This document shows, piece by piece, positions 29,574-37,822 of a stretch of 39,748 nucleotides of DNA. The DNA is taken from NCBI GenBank assembly GCA_964643325.1, contig CAZXSE010000011.1, positions 1-39,748 of the forward strand, written 5' to 3'. The position numbers were made by a program, and so were the translations under genes. The stretch comes from Fredricksoniimonas sp964643325. GTDB lineage: Bacteria > Omnitrophota > Gorgyraeia > Zapsychrales > Fredricksoniimonadaceae. Below the pieces are notes generated by a model, which worked only from the letters and a program-made list of their open reading frames with translations, was not told the origin of the DNA and searched no databases. Positions within the stretch are counted from its first letter, which is position 1. Every line of letters starts with the position of its first letter.

Positions 29574-31193
29574 ATGCATTATTTTTGCGGCAGACAAGAA
29601 ACGCTCGATCTTATTCGCAAGCGCGTCAGCGGCTTGAAAGAGGGGTGCCGGCAGAACCTGGCGTTCCTCGGCAGCCGCTATGTCGGTAAAAGTTCCATCC
29701 TGCTCAAATTCCTGAACGATCTCGACGACAGCGCGCTGGTCCCCGTGTATCTCGACCTTGAAGGGCGGGATCTTTATTATTTTGTTTCTAAAATGGCGCG
29801 CAGCCTTCTTTACCAGTATGCCCGGACCAAAGGGCTCGCGTTGCAGGAAACCCTGCCTGCGCTAGCGGTATCCGTGAGCGCGTCGATCCCGCGCACGGCG
29901 CAGGCCTCGCTGGCGGCGTCGGCATTATTGGAGCAGGGAAAATTCGCGGATGCTTACCAGGCCGCGCTGGCCCTGCCGGATATTTTCATCAAGGAATCCG
30001 GCATGGCTTGCGTCCTGATCCTTGAAGAGTTCCATCAGCTGGATGAGTTCGGCGTGGCCGAGCCGTTCAAGGCCCTGGCCAACAGCATCACCGCGCAAAA
30101 AGGATGTTTGTACATCATCACGAGTTCGTGCGAGGACCAGGCCACCAAGATCCTCGCCGAGAAGCTGACGCTCTTGTTCGGCAATTTCGAAGTGGTGACG
30201 GTGCAGCCGTTCGACCTGAAAGCCAGCCAGTATTTTATTGAACACCGGATGGGCGGCATGCGCATGGGCCTGTACCTGCGCAATTTCCTGGCGGATTTCA
30301 CGGGAGGCAGGCCGCTTTATCTGGACGTTCTCTTGCAGGAGATCCTTAATCTTGGCGCCATCCATAAACAGCAGGAAGCGTACGCGCCGCTGGTGGTCCA
30401 GGCGGTGGAGAACCTTGTGTTCAGCCGCTGGGGCGCCTTGAGCCGTTATTTCGAACTGATCGTCGGGCGCCTTTGTTCCGGGCGCGCGAACCGGCTGGTC
30501 ATGGATATCCTTTTCGCGCTGGCCAACGGCGAGCACAAGGCCAAAGAGATCGTCGTGAAGCTGGGCGTCAAGCAGGGGCAGGTGACCCAGAAGCTCAACT
30601 ATCTTCTGGAGCAGGACATCCTTGAAAAGAACGGGACGCATTTCCATATCAAGGATAAATTGCTGCGTTACTGGATCAAATATGTTTTTCAGCGCCGCAT
30701 CAAGGCCATTGATATGGAACCGGGCCGTCAGACCCGGGAGTTCAAGGAAGAGATCACGCGCGCGCTCAATGAGTTCCAGGTCACGTCCCGCAAGGACCTG
30801 GCCACGCGCGTTACCGAGCTTGTCCGCTGTTTCGAGAACGAGGTGCTGTGCGTGCGCGGGCATTCGTACAGGCTGCCTTTGTTCAGCGAGGTGAAACCCC
30901 TGCGCATCAAGGCCCGCGGCGGTAATTCCTTCGAGGTCCTTGAGGCCCAGACCCAGGACGGGCCGTGGCTGTTGGTCCTTCGCAAGGACCCTGTGGCCGA
31001 GGGAGATATCAACGCGGTGGCCGAAGAGGCGCGCCGGATGGGCGTCCGTCCCCAGCGCTGCGTGATCGTGTCGCTTTCCGAGATGGACGACAGCGCGCGC
31101 CTGCGGGCGCTGGAAGAGCGCATGTGGATATGGAACGAACCGGACCTGAATTCCCTCATGAACCTTTATGATAAGCCTTATATCGTCGCATGA
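29574..31193 (+). CDS. AAA ATPase of the archaeal-type STAND family with winged helix
   Basis: The 539-residue protein has an ATPase domain resembling PF01637: Walker A GSRYVGKSS (33-41), a Walker B-like VLILEEFHQL (147-156, with Glu where Asp is usual), and a sensor region LYIITSSCED. A winged-helix block with LGVKQGQVTQKLNYLLEQDI and the DUF234-like KDKLLRYWIKYVF follows, then about 140 residues of uncertain fold. These proteins are often linked to nuclease-like domains or regulation, but I assign no function. It is coupled to a phosphoesterase gene by four bases. No signal peptide or membrane helix is visible. Confidence 0.75.
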   Translation: MHYFCGRQETLDLIRKRVSGLKEGCRQNLAFLGSRYVGKSSILLKFLNDLDDSALVPVYLDLEGRDLYYFVSKMARSLLYQYARTKGLALQETLPALAVSVSASIPRTAQASLAASALLEQGKFADAYQAALALPDIFIKESGMACVLILEEFHQLDEFGVAEPFKALANSITAQKGCLYIITSSCEDQATKILAEKLTLLFGNFEVVTVQPFDLKASQYFIEHRMGGMRMGLYLRNFLADFTGGRPLYLDVLLQEILNLGAIHKQQEAYAPLVVQAVENLVFSRWGALSRYFELIVGRLCSGRANRLVMDILFALANGEHKAKEIVVKLGVKQGQVTQKLNYLLEQDILEKNGTHFHIKDKLLRYWIKYVFQRRIKAIDMEPGRQTREFKEEITRALNEFQVTSRKDLATRVTELVRCFENEVLCVRGHSYRLPLFSEVKPLRIKARGGNSFEVLEAQTQDGPWLLVLRKDPVAEGDINAVAEEARRMGVRPQRCVIVSLSEMDDSARLRALEERMWIWNEPDLNSLMNLYDKPYIVA

Positions 31194-31669
31194 AGATCAT
31201 TGCGCTTTCTGATACCCATTCCCAGCCGCTGAACAAGGAGCTCCTGAAAGAGCTGGCGACGGCCGACCTTATTGTTCACGTCGGGGACTTTTGCGACCTG
31301 GATGTTTATCACCAGTTGAAAGCGATCGGGGATATCCGCGCGGTCTATGGCAATATGGACGGGACCGATCTGCGCGAGGTGCTGCCTAAACAGGTGGTGT
31401 TCGCCTGCGAAGGGGTCAATATCGGCCTCGCGCACGGCGAGGGGGCCCCGGAAGGTATTATTCCGCGGCTGCAGGCGGTTTTCAAGGGGCAGAAGGTCGA
31501 TGTGGTCATCTTTGGCCATTCGCACACGCCCTGCCAGCAGACCATCGACGGCGTGCTGTTCTTCAATCCGGGCAGTCCGACGGATGAGGTGCGGGCGCCG
31601 TATCGTTCATACGGTGTCATTGATATCAATGCCGGCAAGGTGCAGGCAAAGATCGTCAGGATAAAGTAG
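31190..31669 (+). CDS. YfcE/MJ0936-family metallophosphoesterase
   Basis: The 159-residue calcineurin-like phosphoesterase has all five motifs of the family: IALSDTHSQ, IVHVGDFCD, YGNMDG, LAHGEG and FGHSHTP. Known members are phosphodiesterases active on artificial substrates with unclear natural targets. The closing FNPGSPTDEVRAPY is typical of the YfcE type. It overlaps the ATPase gene by four bases and precedes the HIT gene by five. Confidence 0.92.
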   Translation: MKIIALSDTHSQPLNKELLKELATADLIVHVGDFCDLDVYHQLKAIGDIRAVYGNMDGTDLREVLPKQVVFACEGVNIGLAHGEGAPEGIIPRLQAVFKGQKVDVVIFGHSHTPCQQTIDGVLFFNPGSPTDEVRAPYRSYGVIDINAGKVQAKIVRIK

Positions 31670-31674
31670 GCCTT

Positions 31675-32199
31675 ATGGATCTTTTATGGGCGCCGTGGCG
31701 CAGCGCGTATGTCGCGCAAGCCACGCAATCGAAACACAAGGGCTGCACTTTCTGCGGCATCCTTAATGCGCGCAGGGACAACCGTCATTATATTTTCCTG
31801 CGCACAGCCCATTCATTCGCGGTGCTTAACATTTTCCCTTTTAACGGCGGGCATGTGCTGGTCTTGCCGCAGCGCCATGTTGGCAGCTTGCAGGCATTGA
31901 CGCCGCAGGAGCGCGTTGACCTGATGGATACGGTGATCCGCGTGCAGGACCTGATCCAGAAGGTGTTCGCGCCTGAAGCGTTCAATATCGGGATGAACAC
32001 GGGCCGCAGCGCGGGCGCCGGGATCCCGGATCATTTGCACGTTCATATTGTGCCGCGCTGGAGCGGCGACGTGAACTTCATGCCGGTCCTCGCCGGCACC
32101 AAGGTCATGCCCGTGGCGCTCAAGGACGCGTATGCGCGTTTAAAGAAAGGCTTGGCAGCGTATGAGAACAAGGCCCGAGATCGAAAAAAACGAAAATAA
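31675..32199 (+). CDS. HIT-family hydrolase, Ap4A phosphorylase-like
   Basis: The 174-residue protein carries the histidine triad HLHVHIVPRW (H120, H122, H124) and an N-terminal CxxC in GCTFCGIL, a pattern seen in the zinc-containing HIT branch with Ap4A phosphorylase activity. LWAPWRSAYV at the start and FPFNGGHVLVLPQRHV are typical of that branch. It acts on dinucleoside polyphosphates or nucleotidyl conjugates in the cytoplasm. Its 3' end overlaps the dGTPase-like gene by 38 bases. Confidence 0.92.
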   Translation: MDLLWAPWRSAYVAQATQSKHKGCTFCGILNARRDNRHYIFLRTAHSFAVLNIFPFNGGHVLVLPQRHVGSLQALTPQERVDLMDTVIRVQDLIQKVFAPEAFNIGMNTGRSAGAGIPDHLHVHIVPRWSGDVNFMPVLAGTKVMPVALKDAYARLKKGLAAYENKARDRKKRK

Positions 32200-33352
32200 G
32201 CTGCTGGCCCCGTATGCCATGCGCGCGTCGGAGTCATGGGGCAGGCAGTTCGCCGAGCCCGAGCACACGACCCGCACATGTTTTCAGCGCGACCGCGACC
32301 GCATTGTCCATTGTGAAGCCTTCCGCAAGCTTGAGTACAAAACCCAGGTCTTTATTGTTTTTGAGAATGATTATTACCGCACGCGCCTGACGCACACCCT
32401 TGAGGTGGCCCAGCTGGCGCGCAGTATCGGGCGGAACCTGTGCCTGAACGAGGACCTGATCGAAGCTGTGGCGCTGGCGCACGACCTGGGGCATCCGCCG
32501 TTCGGCCACGCCGGGGAAGACGCGCTGGACAAGCGCCTGGCGAAGAAAGGCGGGTTCAATCATAACCAGCGCAGTTTTGATATCGTCACGCGCCTGGAGA
32601 AGAAATATCCCAGATTCGACGGCTTGAACCTGAGCGTCGAGGTTTTGGTGGGCATTCTTAAGCATGAGACGGCTTACGACAAGATCGGGGCCGCGAGCAT
32701 CGTCGGGGACGCGGCATTCGTCAAGAAGCTGAAGGTCCGCGCCTGCTCGCTTGAGGCGCAGGTGGTGGATAAGGCCGATTCCCTCGCGTACCTGAACCAT
32801 GACATTGATGACGGATTGACGTCGGGGTGCATCACGGCCTCCGACCTTAAGGACAGTGTCCTGTGGCGGCGCGCTGTTGACGGGATCAGGCGGCCGGGTT
32901 TGTCCGACACGGACCCCATGTTCAAGTATCAGGTGGTCAGGGCGCTTATTGACATGCAGGTCCGCGACCTTCTGGAGGCGACATCCGCCCGGCTCGACGG
33001 CAAGAAGTTCACATCCCTGGAAGACCTGGTGCGCAAGGCGGGCAATGGTATTGTGAATTTCTCCGCGGCCATGGTGCGCGATCGCGCGGCCCTGCAGGGT
33101 ATCCTGTTCGAGAAGGTCTACCATCACTGGCGCGTCGAGCGCATGACGTCAAAGGCCCGCCGTATCCTCAACGAGCTTTTTGATGTCTATCTGGACAATC
33201 TAAAACAGTTGCCGTATGATGTATATGATCGTTCACGCAAGTATTCTGACAGGGAAAAGCATATGATCGTATGCAATTATATTGCTGCGATGACGGATAG
33301 GGCGGCATTGGATGAATACAAAAAGCTCTTCGAGGCTTACAAAAAAGTATAA
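32162..33352 (+). CDS. dgt: dGTPase-like HD-domain triphosphohydrolase
   Basis: The 396-residue protein matches the deoxyguanosinetriphosphate triphosphohydrolase-like family: KLLAPYAMRASESWGRQF, RTCFQRDRDRIVHCEAFRKL and KTQVFIVFENDYYRTRLTHTL. The HD metal site reads ALAHDLGHPPFGHAGE. It probably hydrolyses dNTPs to the deoxynucleoside and tripolyphosphate. The ATG at 32162 lies inside the HIT gene but is needed to include the conserved LLAPYAM region. It overlaps the GAF/HD-GYP gene by 41 bases. Confidence 0.92.
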   Translation: MRTRPEIEKNENKLLAPYAMRASESWGRQFAEPEHTTRTCFQRDRDRIVHCEAFRKLEYKTQVFIVFENDYYRTRLTHTLEVAQLARSIGRNLCLNEDLIEAVALAHDLGHPPFGHAGEDALDKRLAKKGGFNHNQRSFDIVTRLEKKYPRFDGLNLSVEVLVGILKHETAYDKIGAASIVGDAAFVKKLKVRACSLEAQVVDKADSLAYLNHDIDDGLTSGCITASDLKDSVLWRRAVDGIRRPGLSDTDPMFKYQVVRALIDMQVRDLLEATSARLDGKKFTSLEDLVRKAGNGIVNFSAAMVRDRAALQGILFEKVYHHWRVERMTSKARRILNELFDVYLDNLKQLPYDVYDRSRKYSDREKHMIVCNYIAAMTDRAALDEYKKLFEAYKKV

Positions 33353-34382
33353 ACAGATCATTGCGGCGGTCCATATCGTTTACCGCCTTGTCAACGCGAC
33401 GCCGAACTTAAAAGAGTTCTCCCTTCGGTTGACGCGCCTGTTGTGCCAGTTCGTCAAAGCATCGTCGGCGAACATCTATCTCCTCTCCCCGGACAGCAAC
33501 AAACTCGCCAGGATCGCGGTCTTCAATAATGAGATCAATTATTTCGTGACCAACCCCAAGGACCTGAGGCGCATCACGGCCAAGGAAAAGAGCATCATCC
33601 AGGGCGAGTCCATCTTTGACGAACGCCTGATGGGGGTGCCGCTCGTGACCGACGAGTGTATCGGCGCCATCATCATCAAGCGCAAGGATCATGAGCCGTG
33701 CTTCGACACTTATGACCGCGAGATGTTCACGATCTTCGCCGAGCAGTCGGTGACCGCCATCAAGAACCTGCAGGTCCTCGAACAGCAGCAGAAGATCATC
33801 CTTGAGACCATGAAACTGGTGCGCACTCTCCTCGAGAAGCAGAGCCCGCATTGCCGCGCGCACAGCCCGGTTTATTTCAGGATCGTCAAGTCCATTGCCG
33901 TGAAGATGCACATGGATTATGAAAGCGTGAACAATCTTTATTATGCCAGCGTCCTGCATAACGTGGGAGCGGTGGATGTGCCGTACCAGATCCTGGCGAA
34001 GAAAAAGCAGCTCGATCCCCAGGAGTTCCGCCTGTTGCGGACCCTGCCGCGCAAGAGCGTGGAACTGATCGGGCCGATCGATTTCCTGCGCCCGGTATTG
34101 CCGATCATCCTTTCCCTGCACGAGAAATATAACGGGACCGGTTATCCTTTGGGGTTGAAGAGGGACCAGATCCCGCTGGGCGCGCGGATCATGGCCGTGG
34201 TCGATGCTTTTGAGAGCATGGTCCAGGGGCGGCCCTACCGCCGCAGATTTACGCTGGAGGCGGCCTTGAAAGAGATCGGCAAGCACAAGGGCGCGCAGTT
34301 CGATCCCGGGGTGGTGGAGGTCTTTCTCAAGAGCGCCATGCAGAGAAAATTCAGAAATCTGTTGAGCGCGGTCCGTCATTAA
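33312..34382 (+). CDS. GAF-like plus degenerate HD-GYP domain protein
   Basis: The first 155 or so residues look like a GAF sensor domain (ASSANIYLLSPDSNKLARIA, then FTIFAEQSVTAIKNL). Residues from about 175 to 345 follow the HD-GYP pattern but with key changes: VLHNVGAVDVP replaces LHDIGKIxIP, the HP helix reads TLPRKSVELI, and LSLHEKYNGTGYP replaces HHExxDGxGYP. GYP and the later VVDAFESM are retained. Loss of metal ligands suggests it binds or senses cyclic di-GMP without cutting it, or has another role. It overlaps the dGTPase gene by 41 bases. Confidence 0.82.
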   Translation: MNTKSSSRLTKKYKQIIAAVHIVYRLVNATPNLKEFSLRLTRLLCQFVKASSANIYLLSPDSNKLARIAVFNNEINYFVTNPKDLRRITAKEKSIIQGESIFDERLMGVPLVTDECIGAIIIKRKDHEPCFDTYDREMFTIFAEQSVTAIKNLQVLEQQQKIILETMKLVRTLLEKQSPHCRAHSPVYFRIVKSIAVKMHMDYESVNNLYYASVLHNVGAVDVPYQILAKKKQLDPQEFRLLRTLPRKSVELIGPIDFLRPVLPIILSLHEKYNGTGYPLGLKRDQIPLGARIMAVVDAFESMVQGRPYRRRFTLEAALKEIGKHKGAQFDPGVVEVFLKSAMQRKFRNLLSAVRH

Positions 34383-34391
34383 GATTATAAT
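34362..34391 (+). promoter_or_regulatory. Sigma-70-type promoter for the SPOR/small-basic-protein unit
   Basis: TTGAGC (34362-34367) and a consensus TATAAT (34386-34391) lie 18 bases apart, with the -35 inside the end of the HD-GYP gene. Transcription would begin around 34398-34400, at or next to the ATG at 34400. There is no Shine-Dalgarno sequence between -10 and the start codon, so the transcript is predicted to be leaderless or nearly so. Confidence 0.7.
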
Positions 34392-34399
34392 AAATTATT

Positions 34400-34969
34400 A
34401 TGAACATTAATTATAAAGAGACCCAGATCGATTTCCTGACCCAGGACCCCGGCAAACGCGCGCTGCCGGCCGCGCCGCGTTACATGGACGCCCGCGTGAG
34501 CCTCTCATCGGAAAATCTTGTAATTTGCGCGATCGTGGCTATAATGGTCGTCATCTTTTCTTTTGCCATGGGCATCGAGCGCGGCAAGAGCATTGTTGCG
34601 GTGAAGGCCGGCAAGCCCTCGACGGAGAATGAGGTTGTTGCGGCGCAAAAGACCCAGGAGCCCCGGCAGGCGCCGGCGCAGGGGGCGGCCGTTAAAGTAT
34701 CGCCGCGGCCCGCGGTCGAAAAAAAGAATACGCCGGATGTTGCCGGCAGCGGCGCCTATACGCTGCAGCTGGCCAGTTACAAAAGCATGCAGCCGGCCCA
34801 GCGCGAGGCGGAGCAGCTCAAGAAAAAGGGTTTTCAGGATGTTTTTGTCCTTGCCAAAGGGGCATACACGATCCTGTGCGTCGGGAAGTTCCAGGACAAG
34901 GCGGGCGCCACGGGCATGAAAAAACAGTTGCCGGCGCGGTATCAGGATCCATACATCAGGAGATTGTAA
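34400..34969 (+). CDS. SPOR-domain membrane protein
   Basis: The 189-residue protein has a cytosolic N-terminus, one membrane helix (LVICAIVAIMVVIFSFAMGI, about 40-59), a Pro/Ala/Lys-rich periplasmic linker and a C-terminal SPOR domain (about 115-189) starting GAYTLQLASYKSMQPAQREA. SPOR domains bind denuded peptidoglycan at the division septum, as in FtsN and DedD. It is the first gene of a unit with its own promoter and probable leaderless start, one base before the small basic protein gene. Confidence 0.85.
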   Translation: MNINYKETQIDFLTQDPGKRALPAAPRYMDARVSLSSENLVICAIVAIMVVIFSFAMGIERGKSIVAVKAGKPSTENEVVAAQKTQEPRQAPAQGAAVKVSPRPAVEKKNTPDVAGSGAYTLQLASYKSMQPAQREAEQLKKKGFQDVFVLAKGAYTILCVGKFQDKAGATGMKKQLPARYQDPYIRRL

Positions 34970-34970
34970 C

Positions 34971-35228
34971 ATGTCACTTCATTCATCACTTCGTGTTGAC
35001 AAAGCCGGCGCTGCCCAGCGCACCGTGCTGACGCGCATTGAACGCATCAATGAGCTCATGAAAAAAGGCCAATGGTCCGACGAGAGTTCGGTCACGAACC
35101 TCCCGAAGACCAAGCAGGTCCGTGTTAAGGCCGGTAAGAAGAAGGCCAAGGAAGCTGATGCTGCCGCCCCGAAGGATGGCGCAGCCCCTGCCGCAGCGGC
35201 CAAGCCTGCTGCCGGCGCGAAGAAATAA
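34971..35228 (+). CDS. PVC-type small basic protein
   Basis: The 85-residue protein begins MSLHSSLRVDKAGAAQRTVL and contains TRIERINELMKKGQW and SVTNLPKTKQVRVK. This matches, from memory, the small basic protein family (TIGR04137) of Verrucomicrobia, Chlamydiae and Planctomycetes, whose function is unknown; its abundance and charge suggest nucleic-acid or ribosome binding. Residues from about 53 on form an extra Ala/Lys/Pro tail (AAPKDGAAPAAAAKPAAG) beyond the conserved core. It ends shortly before an intrinsic terminator. Confidence 0.85.
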   Translation: MSLHSSLRVDKAGAAQRTVLTRIERINELMKKGQWSDESSVTNLPKTKQVRVKAGKKKAKEADAAAPKDGAAPAAAAKPAAGAKK

Positions 35229-35259
35229 CACGGCCGCTTTTCAAGGCCCGTCACAGAAT

Positions 35260-36108
35260 ATGTTCGTACGCCTGCGGGAAGCCTTATTGCTGCGCTCATC
35301 AAAGTTCCACACATTGCTGTGGAACTTTGTTTTTTTTAGCCTTTTTGCCTGCTCCGCGGCCACGGCACAGACCAAGCTCCCTGCGATGGCTAGCGTCAAG
35401 GGCGCGCAGGTCCACATCCGCGCCGGCCAGAGTAATAATTATGAATCCCTTCTTCAGGTGAATGCCGGCCAGGAACTTGTGGTGACCGGAAAGAATTATT
35501 CCTGGTACAAGGTCTTTTTGCCCGATGGCGCGCAGATGTTCATCAGGATGGACTATGCGGGAGCGCTCGCGCCGGACATCGGTGTTGTTACGGGCGACCG
35601 CGTCAATATCCGCGCCCGGCCGAATACGGATGCCACGATCATCGGCAAGTTCGTTCGGGGCGATAAATTCTTTGTCAAGGAGACCAGGGACGGATGGCTG
35701 CGCATCGCGCCTGTGGCGCAGGCCGCCGGCTGGGTCCATGAGCAGTTCATTGAGTTCAAGAATAAACAGGTCCCGGCGCAGATCTTTGCCGATCCCCAGG
35801 AAGCTGCGGCCAGGGCTGCGGCAGCCAAAGAAGCTGCGAACCGCCGGCGCGCGGCCAAGTTCGCGGTCCTGAGGGCTGTTGCCGACGGGCAGTATGAGGC
35901 CGAAGGCATCCTGGCGCAGGGCAAGGCGGGCCGGTATCAACTGATGGGCATTGATCAGGCGAAGTCCGTGGTCGCGTGTGTTGACGCGCCTTTGTCCATG
36001 GCCGGTGATTTCCTGGGAGACAAGGTCATTGTCCGAGGCGCGGCCAGCGATGATCCTTCCTGCGACGCGGCTTTGTTGACCGCCGGCAAGATCGGCCTTT
36101 CCCTGTAA
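35260..36108 (+). CDS. Secreted SH3-domain protein
   Basis: The 282-residue product has an N-terminal signal peptide (WNFVFFSLFACSAATAQ, with likely cleavage after TAQ), then two bacterial SH3-type repeats (KGAQVHIRAGQSNNYESLL and GDRVNIRARPNTDATIIG) that often bind peptidoglycan. An Ala/Arg-rich helix (EAAARAAAAKEAANRRRAA) links to a C-terminal domain of unknown fold. A consensus intrinsic terminator overlaps codons 14-26, that is, the signal peptide. TTG at 35314 is an alternative start inside the hairpin. It abuts the M50 gene by one base. Confidence 0.75.
   Translation: MFVRLREALLLRSSKFHTLLWNFVFFSLFACSAATAQTKLPAMASVKGAQVHIRAGQSNNYESLLQVNAGQELVVTGKNYSWYKVFLPDGAQMFIRMDYAGALAPDIGVVTGDRVNIRARPNTDATIIGKFVRGDKFFVKETRDGWLRIAPVAQAAGWVHEQFIEFKNKQVPAQIFADPQEAAARAAAAKEAANRRRAAKFAVLRAVADGQYEAEGILAQGKAGRYQLMGIDQAKSVVACVDAPLSMAGDFLGDKVIVRGAASDDPSCDAALLTAGKIGLSL
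35300..35337 (+). terminator. Intrinsic terminator after the small basic protein gene
   Basis: A perfect 12-base stem, CAAAGTTCCACA (35300-35311) with TGTGGAACTTTG (35318-35329), encloses a six-base loop CATTGC and is followed at once by eight T residues (35330-35337). This is a textbook rho-independent terminator, 72 bases after the small basic protein stop. It lies inside the open frame of the downstream SH3-domain gene, in its signal-peptide region. Confidence 0.9.
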
Positions 36109-36728
36109 TGATCACCATAGCCATTATTTTTATTTGCGTTGTTATTCCGGCCATTGTCCTGCATGAGTACGCGCATGCGTGGGTCGCGGACAAGCTGGGG
36201 GACCCGACGGCGCGCCGGATGGGCCGGCTTTCGCTGGACCCTCTCAAGCACATCGATCCTTTTGGCACGATCCTTTTGCCGCTCCTTTTATATCTTCCGT
36301 TCGCGCTGGGATGGACCAAAAGCCCGGTCATTTTCGGGTTCGCGAAACCCGTGCCGTTCGATCCGCGCAACTTGCGTCAGCCCCGCCGGGATATCATGCT
36401 CGTGCGCCTGGCCGGGCCGCTGGCGAACATCTTGATCGCGTTCGTTCTTGCCCAGGGAGCCGGGTTCGCGCAAAATCCGTTTGCCCGCGAGATCCTTGTG
36501 ACAGGGGTTGTGCTGAACATCGCGCTGGCGGTCTTTAACATGATCCCGATGCCGCCCCTGGACGGTTCCGGGATCCTGTACGCGATCCTGCCGCCGAGAT
36601 TGCTGGCAGTTGTGGCGCGGATGGATAACTTTGTAGGTATTATCATTGTCTTTGTGATGCTCAATATGGGTTGGCTCGATTTTCTGAATAATATCATTTA
36701 TGGTGCGGCGCACTGGATGGGGGTATGA
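36108..36728 (+). CDS. Site-2 protease (M50) family membrane protein
   Basis: The 206-residue protein is mostly membrane helices with the zinc motif HEYAH (residues 19-23, HExxH) in the first helix and FNMIPMPPLDGSGI containing the second Asp ligand (the LDG motif). This matches the short M50B proteins that cleave in the membrane, without PDZ domains. The substrate is unknown. It shares one base with the SH3 gene (TAATG) and overlaps aroB by four, so it is translationally coupled on both sides. Confidence 0.9.
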   Translation: MITIAIIFICVVIPAIVLHEYAHAWVADKLGDPTARRMGRLSLDPLKHIDPFGTILLPLLLYLPFALGWTKSPVIFGFAKPVPFDPRNLRQPRRDIMLVRLAGPLANILIAFVLAQGAGFAQNPFAREILVTGVVLNIALAVFNMIPMPPLDGSGILYAILPPRLLAVVARMDNFVGIIIVFVMLNMGWLDFLNNIIYGAAHWMGV

Positions 36729-37822
36729 CGATGCACACGGTCCTTGTGAAGCTCAAGAACAGAACGTATCCTGTTGTCGTCGGCAGCGGCATCCTCGCCA
36801 AACTGCCCGGGGCGGTCAGGAAGCTTTCGATCGGCGCCGATGCGGTCATCATCACAAATCCTGTGGTGCGGAAATTGTACGGCGCCAGGCTCGCGGCCGC
36901 GTTCGTCAAGGCCGGGTTTTCCGTGAAGGTCCTGGAAGTTCCGGATTCGGAACGCAGCAAGTCCATGGCAACGGCCATGGGCCTGATCGGCGCCATCACG
37001 CGTTACGCAGCGGACAAGAAGCCTTTTATCGTTGCCCTTGGCGGCGGGGTCATCGGGGATCTGGCCGGGTTTGTGGCCTCGGTTTACAAGCGGGGCATTC
37101 CCCTGGTGCAGGTTCCGACGACGCTATTGGCCCAGGTCGATTCCGCCATTGGAGGGAAGGTCGCGGTCGATCTTCCGGAAGGCAAGAACCTGGTCGGGTC
37201 GTTCTATCAGCCGCGGCTGGTATGGAGCGACGTGGCACTCTTGGCATCATTGCCTGAGCGCGAGGTTCATAGCGGCCTGGCGGAAGTTGTCAAATACGGC
37301 GTTATTGCGGACGCAGCATTGTTCGCCTTCCTTGAGAAGAATGTCGAAGCCCTGCTGGAGCGCGACGAGGAAGTTTTCACGCGCGTGGTCCTGGATTGCG
37401 CGGGGATCAAGGCGCGGGTGGTCGGCCTTGACGAGAAAGAGACCAAAGGATTGAGGACTGTCCTTAATTTTGGCCATACCGTCGGGCACGCGCTGGAATC
37501 GGCGTGCGGATATAAAGGTTACAATCATGGTGAGGCCGTGGCGCTGGGAATGCGCGCGGCAGTCCGCATGTCGATGGCGGGCGGCCTTTTATCTGCGCGT
37601 GATGCCATGCGCGTCGAGATGCTTTTATCCTGCATCGGCTTGCCGCAACGGATCCGCGGTGCGTCGCCCGAGAAAATACTCAAAGGCATGCGCTTCGACA
37701 AGAAGTTCTCCGGCAAAAAGAACCGCTTTGTCCTTGCCAAAGGTATTGGCCGCGCTGTTGTGGTGGAGAATATCGCACCCGAACTGGTAAGTGCTCTGGT
37801 CAGGGGATTGTTCAGGGCTTGA
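36725..37822 (+). CDS. aroB: 3-dehydroquinate synthase
   Basis: The 365-residue NAD- and metal-dependent enzyme makes 3-dehydroquinate from DAHP, step two of the shikimate pathway. Key blocks are ALGGGVIGDLAGFVASVYKR, VPTTLLAQVDSAIGGKVAVD, KNLVGSFYQP, EVVKYGVIAD and NFGHTVGHALES with HGEAVALGM carrying metal-binding His. It overlaps the M50 gene by four bases. Its 3' end overlaps the convergent GspB-like gene by 11 bases, with no terminator-like hairpin at the junction. Confidence 0.97.
   Translation: MTMHTVLVKLKNRTYPVVVGSGILAKLPGAVRKLSIGADAVIITNPVVRKLYGARLAAAFVKAGFSVKVLEVPDSERSKSMATAMGLIGAITRYAADKKPFIVALGGGVIGDLAGFVASVYKRGIPLVQVPTTLLAQVDSAIGGKVAVDLPEGKNLVGSFYQPRLVWSDVALLASLPEREVHSGLAEVVKYGVIADAALFAFLEKNVEALLERDEEVFTRVVLDCAGIKARVVGLDEKETKGLRTVLNFGHTVGHALESACGYKGYNHGEAVALGMRAAVRMSMAGGLLSARDAMRVEMLLSCIGLPQRIRGASPEKILKGMRFDKKFSGKKNRFVLAKGIGRAVVVENIAPELVSALVRGLFRA

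Noticed and set aside
35122..35259. Long N-terminal extension of the SH3-domain protein
   Set aside because: It overlaps the small basic protein gene in another frame, is Arg/Pro-rich and would bury the signal peptide.
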